Shown: positions 27,187 to 35,908 of the stretch, in pieces | Layout of the letters: every line of letters begins with the position of its first letter | Numbering within the stretch: the stretch's first letter is position 1 | Assembly: GCA_963701205.1 (NCBI GenBank) | Contig: OY969575.1 | Location: 806,001 to 870,000 of the forward strand | DNA length: 64,000 nt | Source of the DNA: JALZKA01 sp963701205 | GTDB taxonomy: Bacteria; Actinomycetota; Thermoleophilia; Solirubrobacterales; 70-9 | Direction of reading: 5' to 3' | Position numbers and translations under genes: made by a program | The notes under the pieces: generated by a model | What the model was told of the DNA's origin: nothing | The model's input: the letters and a program-made list of their open reading frames with translations, nothing else | The model's database searches: none

Positions 27187-28053
27187 CTAGAAGTCCAGGA
27201 TGTTGTTGGGGTCGTCGTCGATGCTGAGCTCGGATTCCAGCCGAGCGGCAAATTCCCGCGTGGATTCGTCGTGGTAGCCGCCACCGGTTTCGTCGCGAAC
27301 CAGGCGGCCCTGGTCCAGCGCGATGACCCTTCGGCGCATCTTGTCCACCATGTGGGAGTCGTGGGTTACGACCAGAACGGTCGTGCCCGTGAGGTTGATC
27401 CGGTAAAGCAGCTGCATGATCCCGACGGAAGTCTTGGGATCAAGGTTGCCCGTCGGCTCATCCGCGAGCAGGAGCGGTGGGTGGTTGACGAAGGCGCGGG
27501 CGATCGAGACGCGCTGCTGCTCGCCACCGGAGAGCTGGTCGGGGTAGCTGTGAATCTTTGATTGAAGCCCGACCAGGCGGATGATCTCCGGGGTCTTGCG
27601 CCGGATCTCCGCGCGGGGCTCGCCGATGACCTGAAGTGCGTAGGCGACGTTGTCGTACACCGTCCGGTTCGGCAACAGTTTGAAGTCCTGAAAGACAGTT
27701 CCGACTCGGCGGCGGAGCATTGGCACCCTGGCGAGCGGCATCTCGTTGATGTCGTGACCGGCGATCATGACCTCGCCCGCCGCCGGCTCGACCTCGCGGA
27801 TCAACATCTTGATCAGCGTTGATTTGCCGCAGCCCGTCGGGCCAACCACGAACGCGAACTCGCCGCGCTCAACCTCAAGCGAGATGCGCTCAAGCGCAAC
27901 ATGGCCGCCGGGATAGACAACGGTCGCATCCTTGAGGGCGACGATCGGCGGCTTCGGCGCCGGCGTTCCGGTGCGCTGCTCGTAGCGCTTCGCGGCCTCA
28001 GAATGGTCGCGCGCGCGTCGCTGGGATGCGGATCGTGAACGTGTCAGTGCCAT
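27187..28053 (-). CDS. ftsE: Cell division ATP-binding protein FtsE
   Basis: 288 residues, about 60 longer than E. coli FtsE through extensions at both ends. Motifs: Walker A VGPTGCGKSTL, Q-loop VFQDFKLLPNRTVYDNV (the DFKLLPNRTV stretch is characteristic of FtsE), signature LSGGEQQRVSIARA, Walker B LLLADEPTGNLDP, and VTHDSHMVD. The N-terminal tail is basic; the C-terminal tail is acidic (ELSIDDDPNNILDF). First gene of the operon ftsE-ftsX-S41 protease-rnr-smpB-HhH protein. Confidence 0.94.
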   Translation of the reverse strand: MALTRSRSASQRRARDHSEAAKRYEQRTGTPAPKPPIVALKDATVVYPGGHVALERISLEVERGEFAFVVGPTGCGKSTLIKMLIREVEPAAGEVMIAGHDINEMPLARVPMLRRRVGTVFQDFKLLPNRTVYDNVAYALQVIGEPRAEIRRKTPEIIRLVGLQSKIHSYPDQLSGGEQQRVSIARAFVNHPPLLLADEPTGNLDPKTSVGIMQLLYRINLTGTTVLVVTHDSHMVDKMRRRVIALDQGRLVRDETGGGYHDESTREFAARLESELSIDDDPNNILDF

Positions 28054-28267
28054 CGGCTCAGGTCTTTCTCCGGCGTCGGGCCGGTTCCTTTACGGGCGCC
28101 CCGGCTGCAAGGCGGCGGCCACCCGAGAGTCCGCAAAGCGTAGCGGTTTATATGAGCGCCCGCTAATACAACGCACAGGAACTCCACACCACTCGCGCCA
28201 CCTCCCCCGCCGACTGCGGGTTACTAGGGCCGTTGGCCCGACAACTCCGCACTCGGCGGGTGGTGGG
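28054..28267. other. Intergenic region between transketolase and ftsE, with two hairpins
   Basis: Two perfect short inverted repeats lie just past the transketolase stop: GGGCC-gtt-GGCCC at 28227-28239 and CCCGC-cgact-GCGGG at 28206-28220. Neither is followed by a T run on the minus strand, so intrinsic termination is doubtful, but they may stop or pause transcription. A TATAAA hexamer and TTGTAT box further down on the minus strand, near 28145-28170, could belong to an ftsE promoter, although their spacing is short. Confidence 0.3.
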
Positions 28268-29260
28268 CTAGGTCCAGTCGGGGCCGAAGAGCGGCGGGTG
28301 CGAGACGATCGGCTTCAGCAGTAGTGCTTCGCGGGCCCGGTCGGCAATGCCGCGGGCCGTCAGGCCGAAGTGCTCCATGCAGGCCTCGCCGGTGCCGGAG
28401 ACGCCGAACTCGTCGCCCATCCCCACCGCGAAGATCGGAACCGGGTGCTGCTCGGCGGCGACCTCACGAACCGCGTCGGCCAAGCCGCCGACGACGCGAT
28501 GTTCTTCGGCCGTAACCGCGACTCCGGTCTTCGCCAGGGACTCAAGAATCGTCTCCGAGTGGAGCGGCTTGATGATCGCCACGTTGACCACCTCGGCCTC
28601 GATCCCGTCTTCGGCCTCGAGCGAATCGGCGGCCTCGAGCGCGCGCCAGACCATGTGACCGGTCGCGATCAGGGTGATGTCCTTGCCCTCGCGAAGGACG
28701 TCCACGCCGGTCCCCATCGAGTCCGGAATCTCGTCGTAGACGACCGGCGTTGCCGGGCGCCCGAAGCGGAGGTACATCGGATCCGGCGACTCGTATGAGT
28801 CGAGGACGGCACGGTAGGCCTGGTTGTAGTCGGCCGGCACCACGACTTGCATGTTTGGCATCACCCGCATCAAGGCGATGTCCTCGATCATCTGGTGCGA
28901 CGCGCCGTCCTCGCCAAGCGAAACTCCGCCGTGCGACGCGCAGACCCGAACGGGAAGCTCGTTGTGCGCAATCCCAAGGCGGATCTGATCGTAGGCGCGA
29001 CCCGTCGCGAAGATCGCGAAGGTCGAGGCGTAGGGGCGTTTTCCGGTGACCGCCAGGCCACAGGCCATCGACATCATGTTCGCCTCCGCAGCACCAACGT
29101 TGAAGAACCGGTCGGGGAACGCCTCCCCGAACTTCGCGGACTGCGTCGAGACCGAGAGGTCAGCATCGAGGGCGACCACATCCTCGTGGTCTTGGCCCAG
29201 CGCAAGCAGCGCGTCGCCATAGGCGGCGCGCGTCGCGGTTGCCTCCGTCTTGCCGGCCAT
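28268..29260 (-). CDS. Transketolase, C-terminal (pyrimidine-binding) subunit
   Basis: 330 residues corresponding to the second half of transketolase: the pyrimidine-binding domain with the catalytic Glu region (DRFFNVGAAEANMMSMACGLAVTGKRPYASTFAIFATGRAYDQIR) and the C-terminal domain. It starts at an ATG overlapping the stop of the N-terminal half as TGATG, so the two are made together in equal amounts. Split transketolases are common in archaea and several bacterial groups. Transfers two-carbon units between sugar phosphates with thiamine diphosphate. Confidence 0.88.
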   Translation of the reverse strand: MAGKTEATATRAAYGDALLALGQDHEDVVALDADLSVSTQSAKFGEAFPDRFFNVGAAEANMMSMACGLAVTGKRPYASTFAIFATGRAYDQIRLGIAHNELPVRVCASHGGVSLGEDGASHQMIEDIALMRVMPNMQVVVPADYNQAYRAVLDSYESPDPMYLRFGRPATPVVYDEIPDSMGTGVDVLREGKDITLIATGHMVWRALEAADSLEAEDGIEAEVVNVAIIKPLHSETILESLAKTGVAVTAEEHRVVGGLADAVREVAAEQHPVPIFAVGMGDEFGVSGTGEACMEHFGLTARGIADRAREALLLKPIVSHPPLFGPDWT

Positions 29261-30245
29261 CAGGACTCCGTCCCTGGGCGCAGCGCATCCGTCTGCTCGC
29301 GCAACTGGACCTCGAGCTCGTCGAGTGCATCGGACGCCTGCTCCGGCGTCGGCGGCTTGCCGTGAAATCCAAAGCGCCCCTCCATGAAGGAGACGCCGCG
29401 GCCCTTCCGGGTCTGCGCAATGATCGCCGCCGGGCAGTCGAGCGTGCGGCTGCGCTCAAGCGCCTCGACGACTTGACCCATGTCGTGGCCGTCGATCTCG
29501 ACGGTGTCCCAGCCGAACGCCTCGAACTTGGCGCGCATATCGCCGATGTCCATCACCTGCTCCGTCGTGCCGTCGGTCTGCAGATGGTTGTAGTCCACGA
29601 CCGCAGTCAGGTTGGGGATGCCGAAGTGGACGGCCGCCGTGGCGGCCTCCCAGGTCTGCCCCTCCTGGCAATCGCCGTCGGAGAGGACACCGAACACGTG
29701 CGCGGTGCTCATCAAGCCCGTCCAAGCGCAACGCCAGCGCGATCCCGACGCACATCGAAAGGCCCTGGCCAAGGGATCCCGTCGACACCTCAACGCCCGC
29801 GGTCCGGTTCATGTCGGGGTGGCCTTGCAGCGGCTTGCCGATCTTGCGCAGCCCCTGGAGGTCTTCGAGCGGGAAGTACCCGTGATGTGCAAGCGCCGCG
29901 TACTGAATCGGCGCTGCGTGACCCTTGCAGAGGACGAAGCGATCGCGCTCGGCCCAGGTCGGGGTCTTCGGGATCGTGGCGCAGTACCCGGTTGTAGAGC
30001 GCCGAGACGATGTCGGCAGCCGACAGCGACGAATCAAGGTGGCCCGACTTGGCGACCGCCAGCATGCGCACGCACTCGATCCGCAGGACCGTGGCCCAGC
30101 GCTCAAGCTCGGCAATCGACGGCGCGCTCTCGCCGCGAGCGGCTTCCTTCGAGGGCGGCCTCGGATCCGGAACCGGCCGAAGATGGCTCATCGAGGCGAG
30201 GTTAGCGGCCTCTGCCTCCACCGACTGCTGTGCGGCCTGTCCCAT
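29260..30245 (-). pseudogene. Transketolase, N-terminal (ThDP-binding) subunit, interrupted by two single-base shifts
   Basis: A 327-residue protein when one base is dropped near 29960 and another near 29702. The parts in order are SGHLDSSLSAADIVSALYN, the second frame RFVLCKGHAAPIQYAAL and HPDMNRTAGVEVSTGSLGQGLSMCVGIALA, and the third frame VFGVLSDGDCQEGQTWEAA with the ThDP-Mg motif GDCQEG...NLTAVVDYNHLQ. All cofactor residues are present. ATG at 30245 is taken as start; ATG at 30191 is an alternative. The intact partner subunit downstream would be useless without this half, which argues for sequence error rather than true loss. Confidence 0.78.
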
Positions 30246-30325
30246 GCTCAAACGAGCCTATGTCGGGGCAAAGACGGAACCGACCCCTCCGTGATCCCGC
30301 ATTTTGCGGCTGCAATAGTGAAGCG

Positions 30326-31018
30326 GTGCAGCTCAACCGCCGCCGCATCTCCTTCCTGGCCGGCCTTGCCGCTCTGCTCGGTGTCGTCGGTGGAGTCGCA
30401 GTCGGGCTGATCGAGGACGACCCGCGCGTCGCAACGCCGAATTCTGGCGGGGCTAAAGCCACGGCCCTCAACGAGGGCACCGGCGAGCGTGACGGGCACG
30501 GGGACGCCGATGAACCTTCTGGCGCGATGCCCCCGTTGGAGTCCGATCCCGGCGGCCTGGAGCCCGGCCCGAGCGGGCCTCCACCTGAGAGCGCGCCGGA
30601 GCAACAGGCGGCGGCGGCGGCGCGCGGCTACATCCAGGCTCTGGATCGGCGCGCCGGCGGCGGCGTCTGCCGATCGTTTGCCCCCGGATCGCTCAGGACG
30701 CTGTCCTTCCCGGTGAAACGCCCGACCTGCGCCGCCACCGTCAACGCCTCGCTTGGATATCGCCACAGGGGCGGGCGACCCGTTTGGGAGCACTCGGTGA
30801 TGACGGATGCGGTTTCTGCGAGCGTCGTCGGCGCCAAGGCCAGGGTCGTCGCCACGATCTTCACAAAGTACGCGGATCTGCGTGAACCGACGATCGAAGA
30901 CGACGTGATCTACCTCACTCGCTTTGGCGGACGCTGGCTGATCGCCCAACCGAGCGCGACAATCCATCGGGCAATCGGCATCGCCGACTTTCCGCCGTCG
31001 GTTCTGGCGCCGCCCTAG
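30326..31018 (+). CDS. Membrane-anchored hypothetical protein with Pro-rich linker
   Basis: 230 residues. A short basic head and one hydrophobic helix (ISFLAGLAALLGVVGGVAVGLI) anchor it, an acidic/Pro/Gly linker of about 70 residues follows, and the outer domain (residues about 95-225) looks like a small SnoaL/NTF2-type or lumazine-like alpha+beta fold, with AAARGYIQALDRRAGGGVCRSFAP at its start. The GTG at 30326 removes an upstream stretch that overlaps the transketolase gene. It converges on the MauF-like gene; both stop codons lie within the same CTAG at 31015-31018. Function unknown. Confidence 0.62.
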   Translation: MQLNRRRISFLAGLAALLGVVGGVAVGLIEDDPRVATPNSGGAKATALNEGTGERDGHGDADEPSGAMPPLESDPGGLEPGPSGPPPESAPEQQAAAAARGYIQALDRRAGGGVCRSFAPGSLRTLSFPVKRPTCAATVNASLGYRHRGGRPVWEHSVMTDAVSASVVGAKARVVATIFTKYADLREPTIEDDVIYLTRFGGRWLIAQPSATIHRAIGIADFPPSVLAPP

Positions 31019-32418
31019 CGGGTGAGCGAGATGATGCGGCTGCGCGGCGCGGCCCCCTTTAGAACCGTCACGTACACGCGGTCGGCGGTGAGCGCCGTTG
31101 ACCAAAGGCGCCGCCTCGTCTTCAGCAGAGTTCGGTCGCGACCGCCGATCCGCTTGAGCCGCAGCTGACTTCCGCCTCGCACCGTGCGCACGTAAGCGAG
31201 CGAGCCGCCGCGCAGCGATGGATTGCCGATGCCGTGGCGTCGCGACGCCACGAGGCCTCGCCGCGCATTTTGGCCCAGGTTGTAGAGCACGATCTGATTT
31301 CTGGCGGGGTCGGCCACCGCATAGACCACCCTGCGCCCGGCGATTGCGGGGAGGCCGATCTGGGCCGGGTGGGCGCGAGAGGCGATCTTCAATTCATCCC
31401 CGGCCTGCCCCCCGGGAGCAAGCGGGCGAGCGAGCAGGCTGTCGTCGCCCTCGATCCTCGTCCGATAGGCAACCCACTTGTCCGAAATTGCCACGGCGTC
31501 AACGCCGGGGGCGTCAAATCGGTCAACCTCCACGTTGGCCGGTCGCCCAAGGATCACGACATCGTCACCGTCGAGCATCGCCACGTACTGGCCGGAGATC
31601 GAGGGATCGGTGCCCGGCAAATCGATCCTGCCCTGGCCCTGCTCGAGCGAGGCTCGATCTGCTGCGCCACGCCCGTAGGCAAGCGCGTCAGCGAACGTTG
31701 ACGGATCTGATGCACGCTTGATCGCCGCAACGTCGGCCTGGGCTACCGCGGCCCCCGCGAGCGCGGCCGCCGCCGCCAGCAAAGCGACGGCATCGCCCAA
31801 CCGGATCGCCCGATAGAGGCCAGGGCGCTCTGCCATAAGCGTGACCGCGCGCCGACCAAGTTGCTGGTCCGCAACCGGGGCCAAAACGACGATCGGAACG
31901 GCGCGGCCGATTCCGAAGCCAAGGCCGATCGCCAAGCCCGCAGCCGGCTCGCCAAGGGCGAGCGCGATTCCTGCCAGTGCCCAGACGCCGAACGTGAGCA
32001 CGAAGGTTGTAAAGCCCAGCCCAAGCAAGACTCCGTAGAGCGAAGCGGCGACGGGCATGGGCATGACCCGGCGCCAATGCTCCGGCAGTTGCCGCCTGAT
32101 CTGCGGCGCGATCCGCGCCCCGCGCGCCTCAGCCACCGCCGCCATGACCGCAACGACGGCTGCGAGCGCATACGAAAACGAACCTGACGAGGAGGGAATC
32201 GCCCAGCCGACGAGCGCCAGCCCGGCAAACGTGGCCGCTCCCCCCAACACGGCGCCGGGCAGGAACGTGAGGCAAGCAGCGACGGTGACCGCCCGCCCGC
32301 CCGAGTGCCCGTTCGGCCCGATCGTCTCGATCATCGAAAAGCCGCAAGGTGACCATGTGCCCGTGGCGCCGATCAGAAACGCCGCCACGGCCAAGGCGAT
32401 CAGAACCGTTCCATCCAT
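31015..32418 (-). CDS. MauF-like membrane protein fused to a beta-propeller-like domain
   Basis: 467 residues. The first 230 carry about six spans and begin GATGTWSPCGFSMIET, which resembles the Cys-containing signature recalled for MauF, a DsbD/CcdA relative needed to mature methylamine dehydrogenase. The last 250 residues are outside the membrane and read as repeated beta blades (SGQYVAMLDGDDVVILGR, SDKWVAYRTRIEGDDSLLARPL, AGRRVVYAVADPARNQIVLYNL, GGSLAYVRTVRGGSQLRLKRI), each about 45 residues. The ATG overlaps the light-chain-like gene stop as TGATG. The heavy chain of methylamine dehydrogenase is itself a propeller, so this fusion may do a related job. That is inference. Confidence 0.7.
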   Translation of the reverse strand: MDGTVLIALAVAAFLIGATGTWSPCGFSMIETIGPNGHSGGRAVTVAACLTFLPGAVLGGAATFAGLALVGWAIPSSSGSFSYALAAVVAVMAAVAEARGARIAPQIRRQLPEHWRRVMPMPVAASLYGVLLGLGFTTFVLTFGVWALAGIALALGEPAAGLAIGLGFGIGRAVPIVVLAPVADQQLGRRAVTLMAERPGLYRAIRLGDAVALLAAAAALAGAAVAQADVAAIKRASDPSTFADALAYGRGAADRASLEQGQGRIDLPGTDPSISGQYVAMLDGDDVVILGRPANVEVDRFDAPGVDAVAISDKWVAYRTRIEGDDSLLARPLAPGGQAGDELKIASRAHPAQIGLPAIAGRRVVYAVADPARNQIVLYNLGQNARRGLVASRRHGIGNPSLRGGSLAYVRTVRGGSQLRLKRIGGRDRTLLKTRRRLWSTALTADRVYVTVLKGAAPRSRIISLTR

Positions 32419-33002
32419 CAGCACGGCACCTTTGTCTGGAAGTACATGACGCAAAAGACCTTGCGGTTGGCGTAGCAATAGCCAGTCAGCGCCTTATCGC
32501 CGTTGATTCGCTTGCGATTTACCGAGCAGCAATCGACGAGCTTGCGAACGCGGCCGCCGCAGCACCGGTACCAACTGCCATCGACTTGCGCCTCGATGCC
32601 ATAAACCTGCGCTGTCCGGTCGCAAACCCTGGTTCTAGGAGCCGCTGGCAACGGCCTGCCGTCCGGGTCACGCAGCAGCTTGCCGTCGCCGTCAACCGGC
32701 AGGCCCTTGCGGTTGACCCGCCTGCCGATGTTGTCGATCGGGTAGCCCTTCTTAGCGTCAAGCGGCCAGCCGTCGGCGTCAATACGCGGTGTGCCCCGCG
32801 TCGGGTGAAGGCAAGAACCCGTCGTGTAGATATGGCCGCAGAAGTGGTAGGCCTCGGCTTCACCCGGCTCGATCGCACGGCCGATCACGCTGCCCGCGGT
32901 TGCCGCCATCAGTGCAGTGCCCATCCGGGCCACGAAGCCGCGGCGCGACGTGTTCCCCGCCAGGCCGTCCAACGCTGCGCCGACGCGGTCGCGCTCAGGC
33001 AT
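32418..33002 (-). CDS. Methylamine-dehydrogenase light-chain-like protein (MauA family), Tat-exported, TTQ tryptophans apparently missing
   Basis: 194 residues. A twin-arginine signal (NTSRRGFVARMG then a hydrophobic stretch) indicates export in folded form, as in true MauA. The mature part is Cys-rich: HFCGHIYTTGSC, TRVC, SWYRCCGG, LVDCCSVN, TGYCYANRKVFCVMYF and a C-terminal VPC, a spacing close to the MauA disulfide core. In MauA two Trp residues form the tryptophan tryptophylquinone cofactor. By eye their positions here are occupied by an Arg/Thr (before the TRVC Cys) and a Tyr (before the CYANRK Cys), so the protein would not carry TTQ. The ATG at 33002 overlaps the upstream gene by 8 bases. 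Confidence 0.68.
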   Translation of the reverse strand: MPERDRVGAALDGLAGNTSRRGFVARMGTALMAATAGSVIGRAIEPGEAEAYHFCGHIYTTGSCLHPTRGTPRIDADGWPLDAKKGYPIDNIGRRVNRKGLPVDGDGKLLRDPDGRPLPAAPRTRVCDRTAQVYGIEAQVDGSWYRCCGGRVRKLVDCCSVNRKRINGDKALTGYCYANRKVFCVMYFQTKVPC

Positions 33003-33885
33003 GGACCAGGTCACCCGCCGCGGCTCGGCGCTCGCCGGCACCGAGAATCGATTCGAGCTGGGCCAGGTTGTTGAACGTTCCCTTGGCAAGCACCGTCCCA
33101 TCGATCCCCATCGCGATGCCGTAGGGACTCCCTGGAACGTCCAGGCCCGCCCAGACATCGGCATCCCGGTGCTCGTCAAATCGCTCGAGGCTGACCGCTG
33201 GGTGTGCGGCGATCGCGGCGATCGCCGGCGCCAGCGCAGCGCAAATGTGGCACCCCGCCGACGTGAAGACCGCCAATCGCAATTCAGCGCCCTGCTTGTG
33301 AGGAACCCGAGTTGCGAACTCACTACGCGACCCCAACTCAGGCCCCTCGCCGTCGATCTCAAGCGCCGCCACCGGGCCGACCCGCAGCCGCAGAAGGCCA
33401 AGCTCGCGAGCCAGCGCAAATACCGCGGCGGCGAGGGCGACAAACGCGACCAGCGATGCCGCGAGGCCGAGGCCCAGCCATTGGTCGGTGGACAGGTCAT
33501 CGGAGGGCAGCGCGGCAACGGCAGCGAATCCCGCGGCCAAAACCAGGTTCCGGCCCACGCCTGCCCACCCGATGCGGGACGTCGCGCCGAAGCATCCGCA
33601 CGGCTCACCCGCCCGCCCACGAAGGATCGCCCCAGCCATCGCCAGGGCAAAAATCAGCATCAACGCTGCCCCCAACAGGTCGGTGCCGGCGACCCCGGCC
33701 ATCAACCCTGCCGCCAGACACACCTCCAGGGAAACCAGGGACCAAAACGCCAACGCCCGCGATCCACTGGAGGCAAATCCAAGCCCCGCGAGGGCGTCAC
33801 GCCCCGCTTGTGGATGGCTGAGCTTTGCGACGACGGCGCCCAGTAGGACGCCTGCGAGCAGGAGGCGAAGTGCCATCTCGACCAT
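32995..33885 (-). CDS. MauE-type membrane protein fused to a MauD-like thioredoxin domain
   Basis: 296 residues. The first half is a four-helix MauE/DoxX-like membrane domain (LLLAGVLLGAVVAKLSHP; FWSLVSLEVCLAAGLMAGVAGTDLL; GEPCGCFGATSRIGWAGVGRNL). The motif CGCFG is typical of MauE relatives. The second half is a thioredoxin fold with the active site FTSAGCHICAALAP and a cis-Pro region SPYGIAMG. In methylotrophs MauE and MauD are separate proteins that make disulfides in the MauA light chain; here they are one chain. First gene of the three-gene unit, with ATG at 33885. Confidence 0.72.
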   Translation of the reverse strand: MVEMALRLLLAGVLLGAVVAKLSHPQAGRDALAGLGFASSGSRALAFWSLVSLEVCLAAGLMAGVAGTDLLGAALMLIFALAMAGAILRGRAGEPCGCFGATSRIGWAGVGRNLVLAAGFAAVAALPSDDLSTDQWLGLGLAASLVAFVALAAAVFALARELGLLRLRVGPVAALEIDGEGPELGSRSEFATRVPHKQGAELRLAVFTSAGCHICAALAPAIAAIAAHPAVSLERFDEHRDADVWAGLDVPGSPYGIAMGIDGTVLAKGTFNNLAQLESILGAGERRAAAGDLVHA

Positions 33886-33925
33886 CGGCGCAGACGCTAG
33901 CAACGGCGCCGGTTTCGTTGGGTCG

Positions 33926-34960
33926 CTATCCGATCGCGACCATGCGGTCAATCGGCAGCTGTGCTTTGGCGGCAATTTGCGGTTCGACCTTGACCTCGAA
34001 CTTCATATCGCGCAGCGAGTCACGCAGCTTCGGCAGGGTGATCATCTTCATGTACTTGCAAAACGCCATGCGGTTGGCCTCGATCAGGTTCGCCCGCGGC
34101 GCGGCCTGCTGGAGCGGATAGAGCATCCCGTTCTCCGTCGCGACGATGAACTCCCCGTCCGGATTGGCCTCGACGTGAGCAAGCATCCCCGAGGTCGAAA
34201 GCATGTGAACCCCTTCTGAGCCGACATCCCCCGACGCGACGTATTCCATGGCTTGCGTCGAGCAGCCACACTCCGGGTGGATCAGGAACTCGGCATCGGG
34301 ATTCTCGTCGCGGGTGCGCCGAATGTCGTCGGGGCGGATCCCGGCGTGGACGTGGCACTCACCGTCCCAGACGTGGAAGCGCTTATAGCGCTCCGGGTCG
34401 TCAACCAGACCCGTCTCGCGCGCAACGAACGCGCCGAGCCACATATCGGGTCCAAACAAGATCTCCTGGTCGGCGCCGTGCTCCGCCCAGATGTGCTCGA
34501 CCACCTTCACCGCGTTCGAAGAGGTGCAGCAGTAGTCGGTCAAGGCCTTGACCTCCGCCGAGGTGTTGACGTACATCACGACCTTTGCGTTCGGGTGGCG
34601 GGCCTTCCACTCCGCTAGCTGCTCCGCGTTGATCGAATCTGAAAGCGAGCACCCCGCGCCGAGGTCCGGGATCAGGACAGTCTTTGAAGGCGAAAGGATG
34701 GACGCCGTCTCGGCCATGAAGTGCACACCGCAAAAGGCGATCACCTGGGCGTCCGTAGCGGCGGCTTCGCGCGAAAGCTGAAGTGAGTCGCCGGTGAAGT
34801 CGGCAACATCCTGCAGCTCGGGAAGCTGGTAGTTGTGGGCCAGGATCACCGCGTTTCGCTTGGCGGCGAGCTCGCGCACCTCGGCGCTGAGCGTCGCGAT
34901 CTCAGCCGGCGAAAGCTCGGCGGGTTGGGGCGCTTGGAGTACCTGCAGATCCTGCATCAT
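33926..34960 (-). CDS. nadA: Quinolinate synthase NadA
   Basis: 344 residues. Conserved AHNYQLPELQDVADFTGDSLQLSREA at the start, FCGVHFMAETASILSP with the first Fe-S Cys, DYCCTSSNAVKVVEHIW with the second, and HPECGCSTQAMEYVASGDVGSEGV with the third, plus MAFCKYMKMITL. The [4Fe-4S] enzyme condenses iminoaspartate with dihydroxyacetone phosphate to quinolinate, the NAD precursor. NadC, the next step, is 2.2 kb further on the same strand. nadB is not in the window. Confidence 0.94.
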   Translation of the reverse strand: MMQDLQVLQAPQPAELSPAEIATLSAEVRELAAKRNAVILAHNYQLPELQDVADFTGDSLQLSREAAATDAQVIAFCGVHFMAETASILSPSKTVLIPDLGAGCSLSDSINAEQLAEWKARHPNAKVVMYVNTSAEVKALTDYCCTSSNAVKVVEHIWAEHGADQEILFGPDMWLGAFVARETGLVDDPERYKRFHVWDGECHVHAGIRPDDIRRTRDENPDAEFLIHPECGCSTQAMEYVASGDVGSEGVHMLSTSGMLAHVEANPDGEFIVATENGMLYPLQQAAPRANLIEANRMAFCKYMKMITLPKLRDSLRDMKFEVKVEPQIAAKAQLPIDRMVAIG

Positions 34961-35042
34961 CGGCTCCTATGTTCGCGGGCTATTGCCGGATCGGATGACC
35001 GGCTTCACACCTTGCGAATGAACTACGCCAAAGTTTACTCCG

Positions 35043-35888
35043 ATGCCTGAACTGCCTGAGGTAGAGATTTCCGCCCGCCGTCTGGCTTCCGCACTCACTG
35101 GTGCTGAGGTCGAATCCGCGGTCGCCCCCGGAATGGTTGCGCTGAAGTCGTTCGATCCAGCCCTGGCCGAGCTCGTTGGAGCCAGGATCGAGGGCATCCG
35201 CCGAATCGGCAAGATGTTCGTGGTTGAGTTCGGCGACCTCGCGATGCTGGTCCACCTGATGTCCGCAGGTCGACTGCAGACATTTGCCAAACGCGCCACC
35301 CCGCGCGATCGGACCGCGCGGATCCTGATTCGGTTGACCGACGGTCGCGAGCTTCGCCTGCGCGAGTTCGGGACCAAGCAACGGGCCTGGGGCAAGCTGA
35401 TGGCTGCCGATTCCGTCGAGGCCGATGAGATGGTCGCCACGCTTGGACCCGACGCATGGCCACCGCCGCCAATGGGCGTCTTCACAAAGGCGATCGCCGA
35501 GGCGCGACATCTCCACCCGCTGCTGCGCGACCAGCGCCAGATCGCTGGAATCGGACGCAGCTGGGTGGACGAGATCTTGTGGCGGGCGAAAATTTCGCCG
35601 TTTCGGAAAGGCTCCGAGCTCGATGACGGAGAGGTCCGCAGACTGCACGATTCGCTGGCAACACTTGGCGAGGCGATCGATCACTACGAGGCAATCGTTG
35701 GTGTCGAGGTTCCAAACAAGCTGCCGATGCCGCTGCAGGTACATCGGCGCGAAGGCGAGCCCTGCCCGCGCTGCGGTACGACGATCGAAGCCGTCTACTT
35801 CGCAGAGCATCAAACCAACTACTGCCCCACCGAACAGACTGACGGGCGCGTGCTGAAGGACCGCAGGCTTTCCCGGCTGCTCAAGTAA
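35043..35888 (+). CDS. mutM: Formamidopyrimidine-DNA glycosylase family (Fpg/MutM)
   Basis: 281 residues. The N-terminus MPELPEVEI supplies the catalytic Pro1/Glu2, and LVHLMSAGRLQTF matches the Fpg lesion-site helix region. The helix-two-turn-helix (LLRDQRQIAGIGRSWVDEILWRAKISPF) is complete. The C-terminal zinc finger reads CPRC...YCPTEQTDGRVLKDRR: the fourth ligand, normally Cys, is Glu, so zinc may be bound differently or not at all. The enzyme removes oxidised purines such as 8-oxoguanine. Read on the plus strand between the two nad genes. Confidence 0.88.
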   Translation: MPELPEVEISARRLASALTGAEVESAVAPGMVALKSFDPALAELVGARIEGIRRIGKMFVVEFGDLAMLVHLMSAGRLQTFAKRATPRDRTARILIRLTDGRELRLREFGTKQRAWGKLMAADSVEADEMVATLGPDAWPPPPMGVFTKAIAEARHLHPLLRDQRQIAGIGRSWVDEILWRAKISPFRKGSELDDGEVRRLHDSLATLGEAIDHYEAIVGVEVPNKLPMPLQVHRREGEPCPRCGTTIEAVYFAEHQTNYCPTEQTDGRVLKDRRLSRLLK

Positions 35889-35908
35889 ATGCGGGCAAGC
35901 GGAGTCGC

